Under the pieces are notes generated by a model. It was not told the DNA's origin and searched no databases. It worked only from the letters and a program-made list of their open reading frames with translations. Both the position numbers and the translations under genes were made by a program. Positions 31,958-43,885 of a stretch of 64,000 nt of DNA are shown here, piece by piece; the stretch's first letter is position 1; each line of letters opens with the position of its first letter. Location: NCBI GenBank assembly GCA_002989075.1, contig PSQN01000006.1:248001-312000 (forward strand), read 5' to 3'. The stretch is from Arthonia radiata. Lineage: Eukaryota; Ascomycota; Arthoniomycetes; Arthoniales; Arthoniaceae.

Positions 31958-34700
31958 ATGGACGTTGCTACTAACAGACCACCTCCAATCGGCGGTGATC
32001 TTCCCCCAACACCGCCGGAGTCCGATGGCAGCAAATCTTCCCGTTCGTCGTCGCCAGTATCATCTCAAGAATCACAACCAGCATCATCGCTTCCACAACC
32101 ACCTCCCCGCCCAGCTGTTCATGTTCTCGATGTGGACAAGAAAACACCGGACAGTCACGTTGCTCGTGATCCTCGCTTGATACGACTGACTAGCGTACAT
32201 CCGTTCAATGTCGAAGCACCTTTGTCCGATCTTTTCAACGAGGGGTTCCTCACCAGCCCCGAACTCTTCTATGTCCGCAACCATGGGGCTGTACCGATGG
32301 TCAACAATGCAGATATTCCAGACTGGGAATTCTCTGTGGAAGGGTAAGCGACCGTGAGTGCCAAGGGCGAGTAGTCGCGCTGACAGGGTCTAGGATGGTC
32401 GAGCAGCCTTTCAAAATGACCTTGAGGGAGTTCTTGTCAGAGTTTGAGCAGGTGACATACCCAGCCACGCTTGTCTGCGCTGGCAATCGAAGGAAAGAAC
32501 AGAACGTCGTCAGGAAAACAAAGGGCTTCTCATGGGGCGCCGCGGGAGTGTCGACGGCTTTATGGACCGGCGTACCCATGTCTGAAGTGATAAGGAGGGC
32601 CAAGCCAAATCGCAGAGCCAAGTACGTCTGCATGGAGGGAGCTGACAAACTGGTATGATTTCTCGCCTTTGGGATACGTGCAATCTTCGCTGACTATAGA
32701 AGCCTAACGGTTACTACGGTACGTCTGTAAAGATGAATTGGGTTATGGACTCAAACCGCGGCATGATGCTTGCTCATAGGATGAATGGCGAACCGCTCAC
32801 ACCAGATCACGGCAAGCCGTTTCGTGCTGTGATACCTGGGCAGATAGGCGGGCGGAGTGTCAAGTGGCTGAAGAAGCTCATTATCACCGACAAGCCGAGC
32901 GACAACTGGTATCATATCTACGACAATCGCGTCTTGCCAACCCAGGTGTCCCCAGAAGAGTCTGCTAACAACCCCGATTGGTGGAAGGACGAACGCTATG
33001 CCATCTTTGATCTAAGTTGCAATTCAGCGATCGCTTACCCAGCACACGAGGAGCAGCTGTGTTTGCAAGGAGCGCCTGAAAAGTATCGACTAAAGGGATA
33101 CGCATACAGTGGCGGTGGTCGGCGCATTACCAGGGTTGAGATCTCAATAGATCGGGGCAAAAATTGGCGACTTGCGACGATCGACTATCCAGAAGACCGA
33201 TACAGAGAGGCAGCAGAAGGCACAGAAGTATGCGGAGCGAAGCTGGAGATGGATTGGCGAGAAACATCGTTCTGCTGGTGTTTCTGGAACATTGACGTGA
33301 GCGTGGGGGAGCTGAAAGACGCATCGGATGTTGTTGTGCGCTGTATGGATGAAGCGATGCAGGTGCAGCCAAGGGAGATGTATTGGTCGGTTTTGGGGAT
33401 GATGAACAACCCATGGTTCCGGATCACGATCAGTCACGAGAATGACTACCTACGGTTCGAGCATCCCACGCAGCCCGCATTGATGCCCGGCGGATGGATG
33501 GAGCGAGTGAAGAAGGCTGGTGGCAACCTTTCAAATGGCTACTGGGGTGAGAAGCTGGGCGGCGAAGCGGAGTCTGCGCCCGCAGCTGAGCCAGCGCCTG
33601 AGGTGAAGCTTACAAAAGAGGGCGTTGATCGTCTAATCACTATTGATGAGCTGAGAAAGCACGACAACGCCGAGGAGCCATGGTTTGTACTCAACGGAGA
33701 AGTCTACGATGGCACGCCTTTCATGCAAGAGCATCCTGGCGGCGCTCAGAGCATCATCTCCTCAGCGGGCATGGACAGCACAGACGAGTTCATGGCCATT
33801 CACAGCGAGACAGCCAAAGGCATGATGCCAGGATACCACATCGGACACCTTGATGAAGCGTCGCAGAAGGCGCTGAGCGAAGGAGAAGTACAGGAGAACG
33901 TCTCATCAGAGCCGCGCGAGTTCTTCTTGAACGAGCGCTCATGGAACAAAGGCATCCTCGAATCGAAGCAGGCTGTGTCCTGGGATACGAGGATCTTTCG
34001 CTTTAAGCTGCAGCACGAAGAGCAGAAACTCGGACTGCCCACTGGAAAGCATCTCATGATGCGACTTCGAGATCCCGTTACTCGTGAAGCCATCATCCGC
34101 CCATATACTCCGCTCTCGGAAGAACGCCAGCTGGGTTATCTGGACGTCTTGGTGAAGGTCTACTTCGACAGCAAAGAACGCAAGGGCGGTAAGATGTCAC
34201 AAGCCATGGATGCCATACCCATCGGCCATTTCATCGACTTCAAGGGCCCAATCGGCAAATTCGAGTACTTCGGCAAAGGTCGCTGTGCGGTCAATGGCAA
34301 GGAGCGGCCGGTCAAAAACTTCTACATGATTTGCGGCGGCAGTGGGATCACACCCATCTTCCAGATCTTCCGCGCTATCATGCAGGACAAGGACGACTTA
34401 ACGAAATGCACTGTATTGAACGGCAATCGCTTGGTCGAAGACATCCTGTGTCGAAAGGAGCTGGACGATCACTCGCTGGGCAACGACCACAAGTGCAAGA
34501 TCCTGCACACCTTGACACAAGCGGCGGATGATTGGAAAGGTCTTCGTGGTAGGATTGGGGCGCCACTGATACAAGAGCACTGCAAAAAGGAGCACGAAGA
34601 ATCAATGGCGCTGATATGCGGTCCGGAGGCGCTGGAAAAGAGTGTTCACAAAGCGCTGAAGGAGCAGGGCTGGTCGGATGATGACTTGTTGTTTTTCTGA
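31958..34700 (+). CDS. niaD: Assimilatory nitrate reductase [NAD(P)H]
   Basis: Reduces nitrate to nitrite in the cytosol. Exons 31958-32343, 32394-32652 and 32700-34700 join in phase to about 881 aa. The start at MDVATNRPPP is the usual short leader; the frame is open upstream. Domains in order: molybdopterin domain (ELFYVRNHGAVP, ATLVCAGNRRKEQN with the Mo-ligand Cys, KPNGYYGTSV), Mo-co dimerisation domain (YSGGGRRITRVEIS), cytochrome b5 at about residues 525-600 with heme histidines in HPGG and HSETAK, FAD domain with RPYTPLS, and NAD(P) domain with CGGSGITP and ICGPEALEKSV, ending in LLFF. All cofactor motifs are present. The nitrite reductase gene follows on the same strand after about 600 bp. 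Confidence 0.96.
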
Positions 34701-35295
34701 TAATCAGCATGACCGCACGGCAGGCTGATACATATTGTGTGGAGTCCTGAGCGAGTAGTAGGCAAAGTAATCAATTACTACAACCCTCCCATCATCGCCA
34801 AAGGAACATTGGCAGGGGCGGCTGTCCTCCGCTCCGCCGTCCACAGCGGAGATACGAGTGGCTGAAGAACCATGCTGCTTAGTCAGCATGCGCAGAGATA
34901 AGACTCTTGCCGTCTTCCAATCATCCCTTCATTCCTATCTCATCTCGAACCCGACCGCAGACCATCTCCAGGAAGGTTCATTCTATCAGCCATGTTTTCT
35001 CCGTGGTTAACTCATCCGATCACTGCAGACGTGCGTAACCAGCTGCACGCCAATAGGCTCGACCCGGGTCGACATCTCCACCCAGTGCTTCTGGTCTCCG
35101 TTGAATCGCCAAGCCATTGCTGCAGCGCGCTTCTCCTCGATATCGTCGATCTTACTGAATTCACATTTGCCATGCGCCACTTTGAAGCTTCCTTTATTCC
35201 TACCTCTGCTGTGTCCTTGTAGCAATTGGTTTGCGCTGTTACTGTGCTTGTAGAGTGCCCCGCGTGTCCGCCTGAGGGCTTCTTAATCGCCCAGT
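34701..35295 (+). promoter_or_regulatory. Nitrite reductase promoter / nitrate-reductase 3' spacer
   Basis: Contains one perfect NirA/NIT4-type site and several GATA-factor (AreA/NIT2) sites: GATAAG at 34,897, and reverse-strand AGATAG near 34,937 and TGATAG near 34,984. The arrangement fits joint nitrate induction and nitrogen-metabolite regulation, known for fungal nitrate genes; binding here is inferred. Confidence 0.55.
34999..35006 (+). promoter_or_regulatory. Putative NirA/NIT4 binding site CTCCGTGG
   Basis: Exact match to the CTCCGHGG consensus of the nitrate-specific Zn2Cys6 activator, about 290 bp upstream of the nitrite reductase start and about 15 bp after a reverse GATA site. An 8-bp match can occur by chance, but the position is right. 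Confidence 0.55.
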
Positions 35296-38200
35296 ATGAG
35301 CAACAGCGAGTGGAACGATGCGGAGGCAAACGTCTTGCCAGAGAAGGTGGCGGAGATGGAGCGAAAAGATGAGATCCCTGATACTCCCAAGCGCAAAAGA
35401 ATAGTTGTTGTAGGCTTGGGCATGGTTGGCATTGCTTTCATGTACGTCAAGGCGGTCTCCATTAAAACAGAGAAGGACATCTGACTAGAATCACGTGACA
35501 GCGAGAAGATCATGAAGTTGGACGTCAAGCGAAGAGAATGGGACGTGGTCGTGATAGGCGAGGAGCCACATCTGGCATACAATCGTGTTGGCTTGACAAG
35601 CTTCTTCCAGCACCGCAAGGTCGAGAACTTGTATCTGAACCCTGAGGAATGGGTTCGTCGGGCCCTCCGCTTTACGCAACATCGCCTTGCACTAACGGGA
35701 CACACAGTACAAGAGCATGCCGGATGGCTCACTTAGCTACCATGTGAACGCGACCGTCACCGAGATCCACAAAGACGAAAAGCTAGTGTCATGCGCCGAC
35801 GGCAGTACTGTCCCGTACGACGCTCTTGTCCTGGCTACCGGCTCCGATGCACTTCTCCCACGGCATACGCCGGGCCACGATGCGAAGGGCGTCTTCGTCT
35901 ACCGCACGATCGACGATCTTCAGAAGCTCATTTCCTTCGCAGCGACAAAGAAAGGATCTACTGGCGCCTGTGTAGGTGGAGGGCTGTTAGGCCTTGAAGC
36001 TGCGAAAGCGATGATGGATCTCGAAGACTTCGGCAAGGTCAAGCTGATCGAGCGGAATCGGTGGGTACTATCAAGGCAGCTGGACAGCGATGCAGGCGGC
36101 ATGGTCGTGGAGCAGGTGAGCCAGCTGGGTCTGGACGTGATGCTAAGCAAGCGAGTTGGCAAGATCAATGTTGATGATGGCAACAATGTCACCGGCGTGC
36201 GGTTTGAGGATGGCGAGGAGATGGAATGCTCGTGTATCTGCTTCGCGGTGAGTTGAGAGCCGAAAACAAGCCAGAACCAGAAGCAAGCTGACGACATATA
36301 GATCGGCATACGCGCGCGCGACGAACTGGCGCGAAAGGCAGGCATCAAGTGCGCAGACCGCGGCGGCGGTATCACTATCAACAACAACCTACAGACGTCT
36401 GAGCCCGAAATCTATGCGATCGGCGAATGCGCCAGCTGGGAGAACTCGACCTTCGGTCTCATTGGGCCAGGCGTCGAGATGGCTGATGTTCTCGCATTCA
36501 ATCTCACACAAGCAAAAGCGCACTCGCCACGACAGTTTCAAAGACCCGATCTCAGCACCAAGCTTAAGCTACTAGGTGTAGAAGTGGCAAGCTTTGGCGA
36601 CTTCTTTGCGGACCGCGACGGACCCAAAGAAATGCCAGTCAAGCGTCATGGTGCAAAAGAGGTCCGTGAAGGTACGGCAGAGCCCAAAGACCGTGTGAAA
36701 GAGCTCACTGAAGGTCCAGCGCCACCTGCCGTGAAAGCTCTTACATACAAAGATCCCTTCCAGCAAGTGTACAAAAAGTACCTCTTCACACTAGATGGCA
36801 AGTACCTATTAGGCGGCATGATGATAGGCGACACCAAAGACTACATCAAGCTGGTCCCCATGGTCAAGAACAAGAAGCCCATCGACGTCTCACCCTCCGA
36901 GTTCATCATCGGAAAAAATTCCAGCGAAGACGACACCGGCGACCTCGGGGAAGACACCCAGATTTGCTCCTGCCACAACGTCCTCAAAGGCGACATCTCC
37001 AACGCCATCAAAGACGGCACCTGCAAATCCATCGGCGACGTCAAGTCCTGCACCAAAGCCGGCACCGGCTGCGGCGGCTGCATGCCCCTCGTGCAGACCA
37101 TCTACAACAAGACCATGGCGTCCATGGGCCAGGAGGTGAAGAACCACCTGTGCCCGCACTTCGACTACTCCCGCGCCGACCTCTTCAACATCGTCTACGT
37201 CAAGAAACTCGACTCCTTCCCCGCCATCATGAAGGAGTGTGGTAAAGACCCCGAGAGCACCGGCTGCGAAGCCTGCAAACCCGCCATCGGCTCCATCCTC
37301 GCCAGCCTCTTCAACAAACACATCATCTCCTCCTCCCGCCGCGGCCTCCAAGACACCAACGACCGCTTCCTCGCCAACATCCAGCGCAACGGCACCTTCT
37401 CCGTCATCCCCCGCGTCTCCGGCGGCGAGATCACCCCCGACAAACTCATCATCATCGGCACCGTGGCCAAAAAGTACAACCTCTACACCAAAATCACCGG
37501 CGGCCAGCGCATCGACATGTTCGGCGCGCGGAAGCAGGACCTCCTGGAAATCTGGCAGGAGCTCGTCGACGGCGGCATGGAGTCCGGGCACGCGTACGCC
37601 AAGTCCCTGCGCACGGTCAAGTCCTGCGTCGGGACCACGTGGTGCCGCTTCGGCATCGGCGACTCAGTGGGCATGGCCGTCCGCCTCGAAGAACGGTACA
37701 AGTCCCTGCGCTCCCCGCACAAGATCAAAGGCGGCGTGTCCGGCTGCGTGCGCGAGTGCGCCGAGGCGCAGAACAAGGACTTCGGGCTCATCGCCACGGA
37801 GAAGGGCTTCAACGTCTTCGTCGGCGGGAACGGCGGGGCCACACCGCGGCATTCTGAGTTGCTCGCCAAAGACGTGCCGCCCGACGATGTCATACCGATC
37901 CTAGACCGCTACCTCTCCTTCTACATCCGCACCGCGGACAAGCTCCAGCGCACCGCCCGCTGGATCGAGAACCTGCCCGGCGGGATCGGGTACCTGCGCG
38001 AAGTCATCCTGGAGGATAAACTGGGCATCTGCGCGGAGCTGGAGAAGCAGATGTCCGACCTCGTTGGCACGTTCTTCTGCGAGTGGACGGAGACGCTGAA
38101 GAATCCCGAGAAGCGGAAGTTTTTCACGCAGTTTGCGAATACCGATGACGCTGTGGAAACCGTCGAGCCCGTCATGGATAGAGGGCAGACACGCCCTGCG

Positions 38201-38842
38201 TACTGGCCTGCGGAGAGCGCGACAGAGGACTTCCGAGGTCATAAGTGGAGCAGCCTGAGCTGGCAGCCGCTGGTCGAGACGGCGAAGTTCTCCGACGACG
38301 CCACGGGGTCCAGCAACCCGGTAAAACGCGGGGACACGCAATTGGCCGTCTTCAAAATCAAGGGGAATTACTACACTTCCCAGCAGATGTGCCCGCATAA
38401 ACGCGCCTTCGCGCTTTCCGAGGGCTTGATCGGCGACGCCACGGACCCGAATAATGCGGACACAAGCAAGCTGTGGGTGTCCTGTCCCTTCCACAAGCGG
38501 AACTACACGCTCAACGGGGCGGACGCCGGGCGCTGCGGGAACGACGAGTCCGTGAACATCGCTACGTTCCCGACGGAGGCGCGGGAGGACGGGTGGGTGT
38601 ACGTGAAGTTGCCGCCGGTGGAGGAGCTGGATGCACTGTTAGGGACGGAGAGGTGGAAGGTGAAGGCGGAGGAGACGAGCGATCCGTTTGGAAAGATGGA
38701 CGAGAAGATCTTGAAGGGATTGAAGGGTAGGAAAGTGGGGATCGGAGAGGGGAGGAAGAGTCATCTGGAGGGTGGGAAGGGGGAGGTGGCGAAGGCGAAT
38801 GGGATTTTGGCTGGCGAGGAGAAGGGGGGGATTGATTGGTAG
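35296..38842 (+). CDS. niiA: Assimilatory nitrite reductase [NAD(P)H], siroheme type
   Basis: Six-electron reduction of nitrite to ammonium. Exons 35296-35441, 35502-35652, 35708-36247 and 36302-38842 join in phase to about 1,125 aa, the family's usual length. The N-terminal FAD/NAD(P) region has [22 protein letters not shown] and [15 protein letters not shown]-type [2Fe-2S] segment (CSCHNV ... [11 protein letters not shown]) follows, then a ferredoxin-like half domain. Siroheme/4Fe-4S cysteines lie in [15 protein letters not shown] and [18 protein letters not shown]. The C-terminal Rieske domain has CPHKRAF and CPFHKRNY ligand pairs. Everything needed for activity is present. It lies head to tail with nitrate reductase; no nitrate transporter is in this window. 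Confidence 0.96.
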
Positions 38843-39365
38843 GGTGTGGTAGGTGAGATGTGATATAGTATGGGTTTGGACTGGAATGTTGATATCTATG
38901 CTTTTGCAACGATCGTTGTACCTGTCCCGATCTCCCACAGCAGATCTTGGTCCGCAAATAGGTGTAGAAGGAGAGTGCACCCCAGTGCGGATATTTTCTA
39001 TGTTCGTCTTCCGGAGAGACGCAAGTGACCGGCGATGGTAAAATGAGAATGTGATAAAGCCGATCGAATACTTGATAGCACTGTAAATACGGCTATGCAC
39101 GGGATCGAATGGCGAGTAATGAACCAGCGTTCCCACTCGAGATCTACAAGATTAATGCTAGCTGCTCGCGGAATGCTCTTGCAGCCACAGCAGGATGCAG
39201 AGCTATCAAACGTGCACTGCGGCCGGTTCCCAGCGGCAACTCGCCGGCGTGCCAGCATCAATACCTCGAAAGAAGATGTCAATGAAGTCATGTTTGCTGC
39301 TTGGGCACAGCCCGCCCTATGCAGTCTGCTTTCTGACGCGTGTGACGGAGTGGCTGCCAACGGCG
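38843..39365. other. Spacer between convergent genes
   Basis: 3' ends of nitrite reductase and the SANT-like gene face each other across 520 bp. Nothing else recognised. Confidence 0.4.
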
Positions 39366-41320
39366 CTAGTCGTCCACCTCCTCAGTATGCTCACGGGTAA
39401 GAGCATCGAGGTTGGCTTCCATCTCGTCATCATCGAGCTCCATAGCATCCTCGCCGGCGGATTGGAGCTGCGGAGCCAAATCCTGCTCTTGTTCGTTCAT
39501 GCCGCCGCTGCTGTTTGTTTGTTAGCTTCCGCAGATTCTTGATAATACCTTAAGACTTACGCATACGCGGCAGCGTTGACCTTGAGGGTGACGATTTTGG
39601 AAAGACGGCCAGCAGCCTCTCTATCCTTAGCACCAGGGGCAATGCCCGTGATTTTGACGACGCGGGGTTGCGGGCTAGCCTCAGGGGTCGACTGCTTGCC
39701 AACGGAAGCATGCTCTTCGCTGTCATCCCCCGTGTCCTCAGCGCTCTCAGCGGCATCGTTATTGTCGGCCATATCCACGTCAACGACCTGCGACTCTTGC
39801 ACGGAGGCGACAGCTGTCTCACCGTTCGCTTTAGCGCCCTCGTCTTCAACCTCGTCTTCATTGTTCTCCTCGCTACTCTCATCACTGTGATCGGACGACA
39901 GTTCTTCATCTCCATTCTCGTCCGGCTCGACAGCTTCCTCATCTTCTTCGATGACGACAGCATTGCCCACATTCGTCCCCATATCCATGAGCAGCCCATA
40001 ACGCTCCCTCACGATGTTGTGTGGGTATCGGTTGTTCAAGTCGTGGCCCAACTCATGGGACCATCTCAGGGCAATGGTGTTCCACTTGACGCGCTCAAAG
40101 GTGTCCTCTACCAATTGCTTGACGGAAAAGATCTTGCGGTCCTCTTCTGCCGTGAACGGCGAGATACGCGCGAGAACACGTCCAAGCCGCTGCTTGATGT
40201 GCTTGTCGCTGATCGGCTTGATGCCTGTTACGCGCTGATACATCTTCGCGAGGTCCTTCCAGCTTCGACCTTCCTCTTTACGCTTGAGGAGCTTGTTGTC
40301 GGCGTGCGAGAGGAGTTTGCGGGTGCGGCCGATTGGTAAGTGAAGGACAGGGTTGACGTCGCCAGCGGATGCAAGTCCACTTATACCGGACTTGACGTCT
40401 TCGAGTTCGTTTGGATCCCCGGCGGCAGCCCGCTCGGTGGAGGCTCGCCCAAATGGAAGTATCGAGGGCTTCTTACGTGGCTTTTCCTCATCGGGTTCAT
40501 AGTTGCTCACCTCTGAATCGTCATTCTCACCTTCCTCGTTGTCAGAAGATCTGGCCACGTGGTTGGTGGCCTTGCGACGCTTATTGATCGAGCGAGTGGG
40601 GCGCTTGTTGCCGGTGCGAACAGTGACATCTTCTGAATTGCTGCGAGAGCGGTTGGAAGTGCGCTTGCTACCCGACACGATGCGGCAGTGGGCCGCGCCG
40701 AGGGAACGAGTGTACGATGGACTATTACTGGCCGTCCCAGCCGGTTCAGCGGATGACTCCGCCGCTCCACTAGTCGCAGGGACATCCGTGAGAGGAGAGG
40801 AGGACGGGAGCTGGCTGCGCAGAGACGATGGAGATGGCGGACCATTTGGCTGTTCTTATCAGCACTAGTAATCGTTGTTCAGCAGGCATCCACTTACGTT
40901 GCCAATGGCGACTCCAGCAGCCCCATGAACTAGCTCATCAAGGTCACCGTTCGCAGCATCATCAGCACTTAGGGTAGCAGCAGAGCCTGAGTTAGGAGCG
41001 CCAGCACCTTGCGCATTGGCTGTTGCTCCTTTGGTCGGTCTGGTAAGGGCGCCTCCAGCTTTCTTGTTGGCGGCTAGTTGTTGATTGCCGCTTCCAGGGA
41101 TCGCACGCTTTTTAGTGACGGTGCTGCGATTCTGGGTTGCATGATCAGTCTTTTTAAGACGAGTCTTCTCCTCAGCTTCGTCTTCGGAGTCTGAACCCTC
41201 TTCCTGCTTGGCTGATGGGTCATCCTCATCCATATCATCCATGAAGTAGGGGTTGGTGCTTCGACGCTTGCCAGCGTCTTTACCCCGGGAAGGCTTCTTC
41301 ATTATTGGCCGGGGAGGCAT
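39366..41320 (-). CDS. Acidic SANT/Myb-like nuclear protein
   Basis: Three exons on the minus strand: 41320-40898, 40849-39561 and about 39510-39366, giving roughly 618 aa. The first intron (48 nt, donor GTAAGT) is phase 0, joining GVAIGN to PNGPPSPSS. The second has donor GTAAGT, with two adjacent CAG acceptors, either of which keeps frame. N-terminal 140 residues are low complexity (acidic, then Lys/Ala). Middle basic stretches (KRPTRSINKRRK, EKPRKKP) look like nuclear signals. Residues around 290-400 are helical with conserved aromatics (LLKRKEEGRSWKDLAKMY, FTAEEDRKIF, ERVKWNTIALRWSHELGH), a pattern like two Myb/SANT repeats. The C-terminal half is strongly acidic and ends with a short helix (DEMEANLDALTREHTEEVDD). 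Probably a chromatin protein. Confidence 0.75.
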
Positions 41321-41624
41321 GGTAGTGGTAATGATGATGATAATTGGGAAATGCCTTCGTCGATGCGGCGCGTGCGAGTGTTGAAGGACGATTCGAGGGG
41401 AGAGACTACATCAGCTAGATCCAGGGTTGGAAGTACCAACCTCAACAGAATCTGAGAGCTTCACCCAGCAGCGTAAGTGATTACAGGCACGTGCACAAAA
41501 CGCGTCTGGGACGCGTCATTTCGCCTGCAACACCTGTGTTGGTCTGGTTTGCTTAAATTTGAACCTCTCTTGTGACAATCCACAACACCCAGAATACGTC
41601 ATGGTGGTCGATTGCCCATGGTCA
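41321..41624. other. Short intergenic region
   Basis: Promoter of the leftward SANT-like gene and 3' flank of the SNARE gene; nothing else seen. Confidence 0.35.
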
Positions 41625-42465
41625 TTATCGCAGATACCTTAGGACGAGATAGCAGAAGAGAAAGAAGACTACAACACCGCCCCAGAAGATCCACTTGTCT
41701 TGCTTTGCGCGCCGCTCGACCATTCGGATGGTGTCCCCACTTATGCCTAGAGTGTTGCCAATGCTGTAGAGCCTCTTCTGCGTTCCTTTGAGCATCTCAC
41801 GTTGCTGGCCCAGATCACCAAGAACATTTCGACCGTGTTCTAGAAACTCGTCGAGCTGAGCGTTTGCTTGCTGCGCGAAGGACTGTTCTCTGAAGGCATG
41901 GTTTTCCCGGGTATAGTCCTGAGACCCGGTACCAAGCGCGGAGGCGTTGGACGGTCTGAACTGCGAGTTCTGTGCTGCAAGCTGCGCAGTATTATCGTAT
42001 GGGTTCTCGGGAGTGACGGCATGGTGCGGTCGACGGCCGAGTAGCTCCGTGCGATTTTGTGCTTGTGTCTATCCCAGCCTTGTCAGCGGATACGCACGCC
42101 TCAATGTGCTTGATGATCACACGTACGGCTTCTTCTCTCGCCTGCTTCAGCCTCTCAAGTTGCGACCGGTAATCATCCAGATCACCTCGAAAGTTCTTGA
42201 CCCGCCCGAATGCCTTCTCTTGCTTCTCCGGTACGATCTCCTGCTTCGCGAGTCGGTTGTAATCGTCAATTGTCCGGGAGAAGGATGTCAAAGAAGCGTT
42301 CAGCTCTCCTTGTTTGGCGGCGGTACATGTGGATGGTGCATCACTGAGTGGCATGAGCTCCTTGCGGATCGAGTTGGATTGGCGCAAAGCGGAGTTGAAG
42401 AGGGATTGCTTTGCATAGAATTAGCAGGACGCCCACTGACGAAGTTGATAAAGCGTGGGTACCAT
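41625..42465 (-). CDS. bos1: Golgi/ER Qb-SNARE Bos1 (membrin-like)
   Basis: v-SNARE for ER-to-Golgi vesicle fusion. I read exon 1 as the ATG alone (42465-42463), exon 2 as 42408-42127 and exon 3 as 42068-41625, giving 242 aa, close to yeast Bos1 (244). The first intron starts directly after ATG with GTACCC and ends GCAAAG, so the protein begins M-QSLFNSALRQSNSIRKEL. Upstream in-frame stops rule out reading through. Exon 2 holds the N-terminal three-helix region (FSRTIDDYNRLAKQEIVPEK). Exon 3 carries the SNARE helix (QANAQLDEFLEHGRNVLGDL, RLYSIGNTLGISGDTIRMVE) and ends in a tail anchor (KWIFWGGVVVFFLFCYLVL) with a five-residue lumenal end. Confidence 0.9.
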
Positions 42466-43885
42466 GATTGCGATGTTGAGATGTCAATGGGGGACATTTG
42501 AATTGTATGTGTGGAGGTAGTGCATCGAGATTTTTGCGAACTTCCATGAGCAATTTACCTATGATCTCTCAACACGGAGGCCTAATGAAGAGGAAGGCCG
42601 CTGTACCTACCAATGCTTGGTGCGGTGTCACGTTTTTCTAGACAGGGTTCCTCTCACTTCACTCTACACCTAACTTCTCACTCCTCACTTCACTTCACTT
42701 CGCAATCTGCTGTGTTGGATGCAAACTAGCTCGGAAGTCATAAATCGAATCTACGATCAGACGAGCTATCACTGCGATGATCGACAGTGTAGACGCATGC
42801 CAGGAGGGACATGCATTAAGAAGCGGCCCGAAGACGGCAGAGACTTTACATCGAGAAGATCAACACAACGTGATATGAATAATGGTTTCCTGGTGAGCTA
42901 GCCGGCGATGCGGCCTGCTATGGTCATGAAAAGGAGCTTTGTGAATTGTTGCAAATCGAAGATCAAAGATGCTCGACAACCGTACATTAAGGGTGCTTGT
43001 CTGCTTTTAGTCAGTCTCAGCCTATTCCATGCCTATCGAAATTACAGAAGAAAGGCTTCCATGTAAAGCGACGCTCTCGAGCCTCTACAGTGTTCCGAAC
43101 AACGTTGAGCCAGCAAATTTTCAAGGCAGATTGCCCGCGTAGTGAAGAGTCTGTCGACTCAAAAGCACTGGCTCTCGCTTTTTCTGCTTCCGAAATATCT
43201 TCTTCTCGAACCGGAAGTGTAATGCATGTGATGAAAGCACATGTGATCACCAGGCTGGACGCAAGTGCTTGGCACTGGGCAAGTAGGGCAGCTGCTTCGG
43301 ATTCACCACTTCATCACAGACGTGCATCCATTTTGACCGACGTATATACCGGATTAGCTACCATAGTCTTTGAGCCTCAGAAGTGTATGCGTGAACCAGA
43401 GCCGGGTGGTAATAGCTTCTGCAGCGTCTGAGTTGGGCTCGGAAACTTGTCACGAAGGAGCAATCACGGCGGCGTCGTCAGAGATTACCCCTGTTTGTGG
43501 CCATTGGTGGTTGGTTACGCTGCTGTTCCGAAGAAGTACTCTGAATTGTTTCAATTTCCTCGGCTAACGTTGTAGAGCTGGGCCACGTGCGGAGGATGCC
43601 CTTGCCTCTCTCGGTTAGCCATCTCGAAGTGAGGCACCGCTCTGTTGCTACTTCACAGTCACCACCTTTTCAAAGACGCGCATTTTCTCAACAGTTTAGT
43701 CAGGAAACGCGCTAGCGCGCGCTCTAAATGGTTACACAATCCTGCTGGCTGCCCAGTTGTCTCTTGCAACCAAAACAAACTCTTTCGTCAGCTTCCCTTG
43801 CAACCTTGCCATCCTCAACAACTTCTCTGCTGTTACTCGGCCGATCAATCGAAGCGCCCTTTGAGCTTGCTCAAGCTCTATCAAG
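42466..43885. other. 1.4-kb intergenic region
   Basis: Divergent space between Bos1 and family gene A. 42,650-42,705 is a CACTT/CTTCA-rich low-complexity stretch. Two overlapping frames at about 43,000-43,430, one on each strand, have no recognisable domain and I do not call them. Confidence 0.4.

Noticed and set aside
36890-37591. Minus-strand 233-codon frame inside nitrite reductase
   Set aside because: Shadow of a GC-rich coding exon.
39557-40678. Treating the SANT-like frame and the upstream acidic frame as two genes
   Set aside because: The downstream frame begins with GTG, and a 48-nt GTAAGT intron joins the two in phase, so one gene is the better model.
43000-43430. 144-codon plus-strand frame and an overlapping minus-strand frame
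   Set aside because: Neither has a domain, leader or conserved pattern, and they overlap one another.
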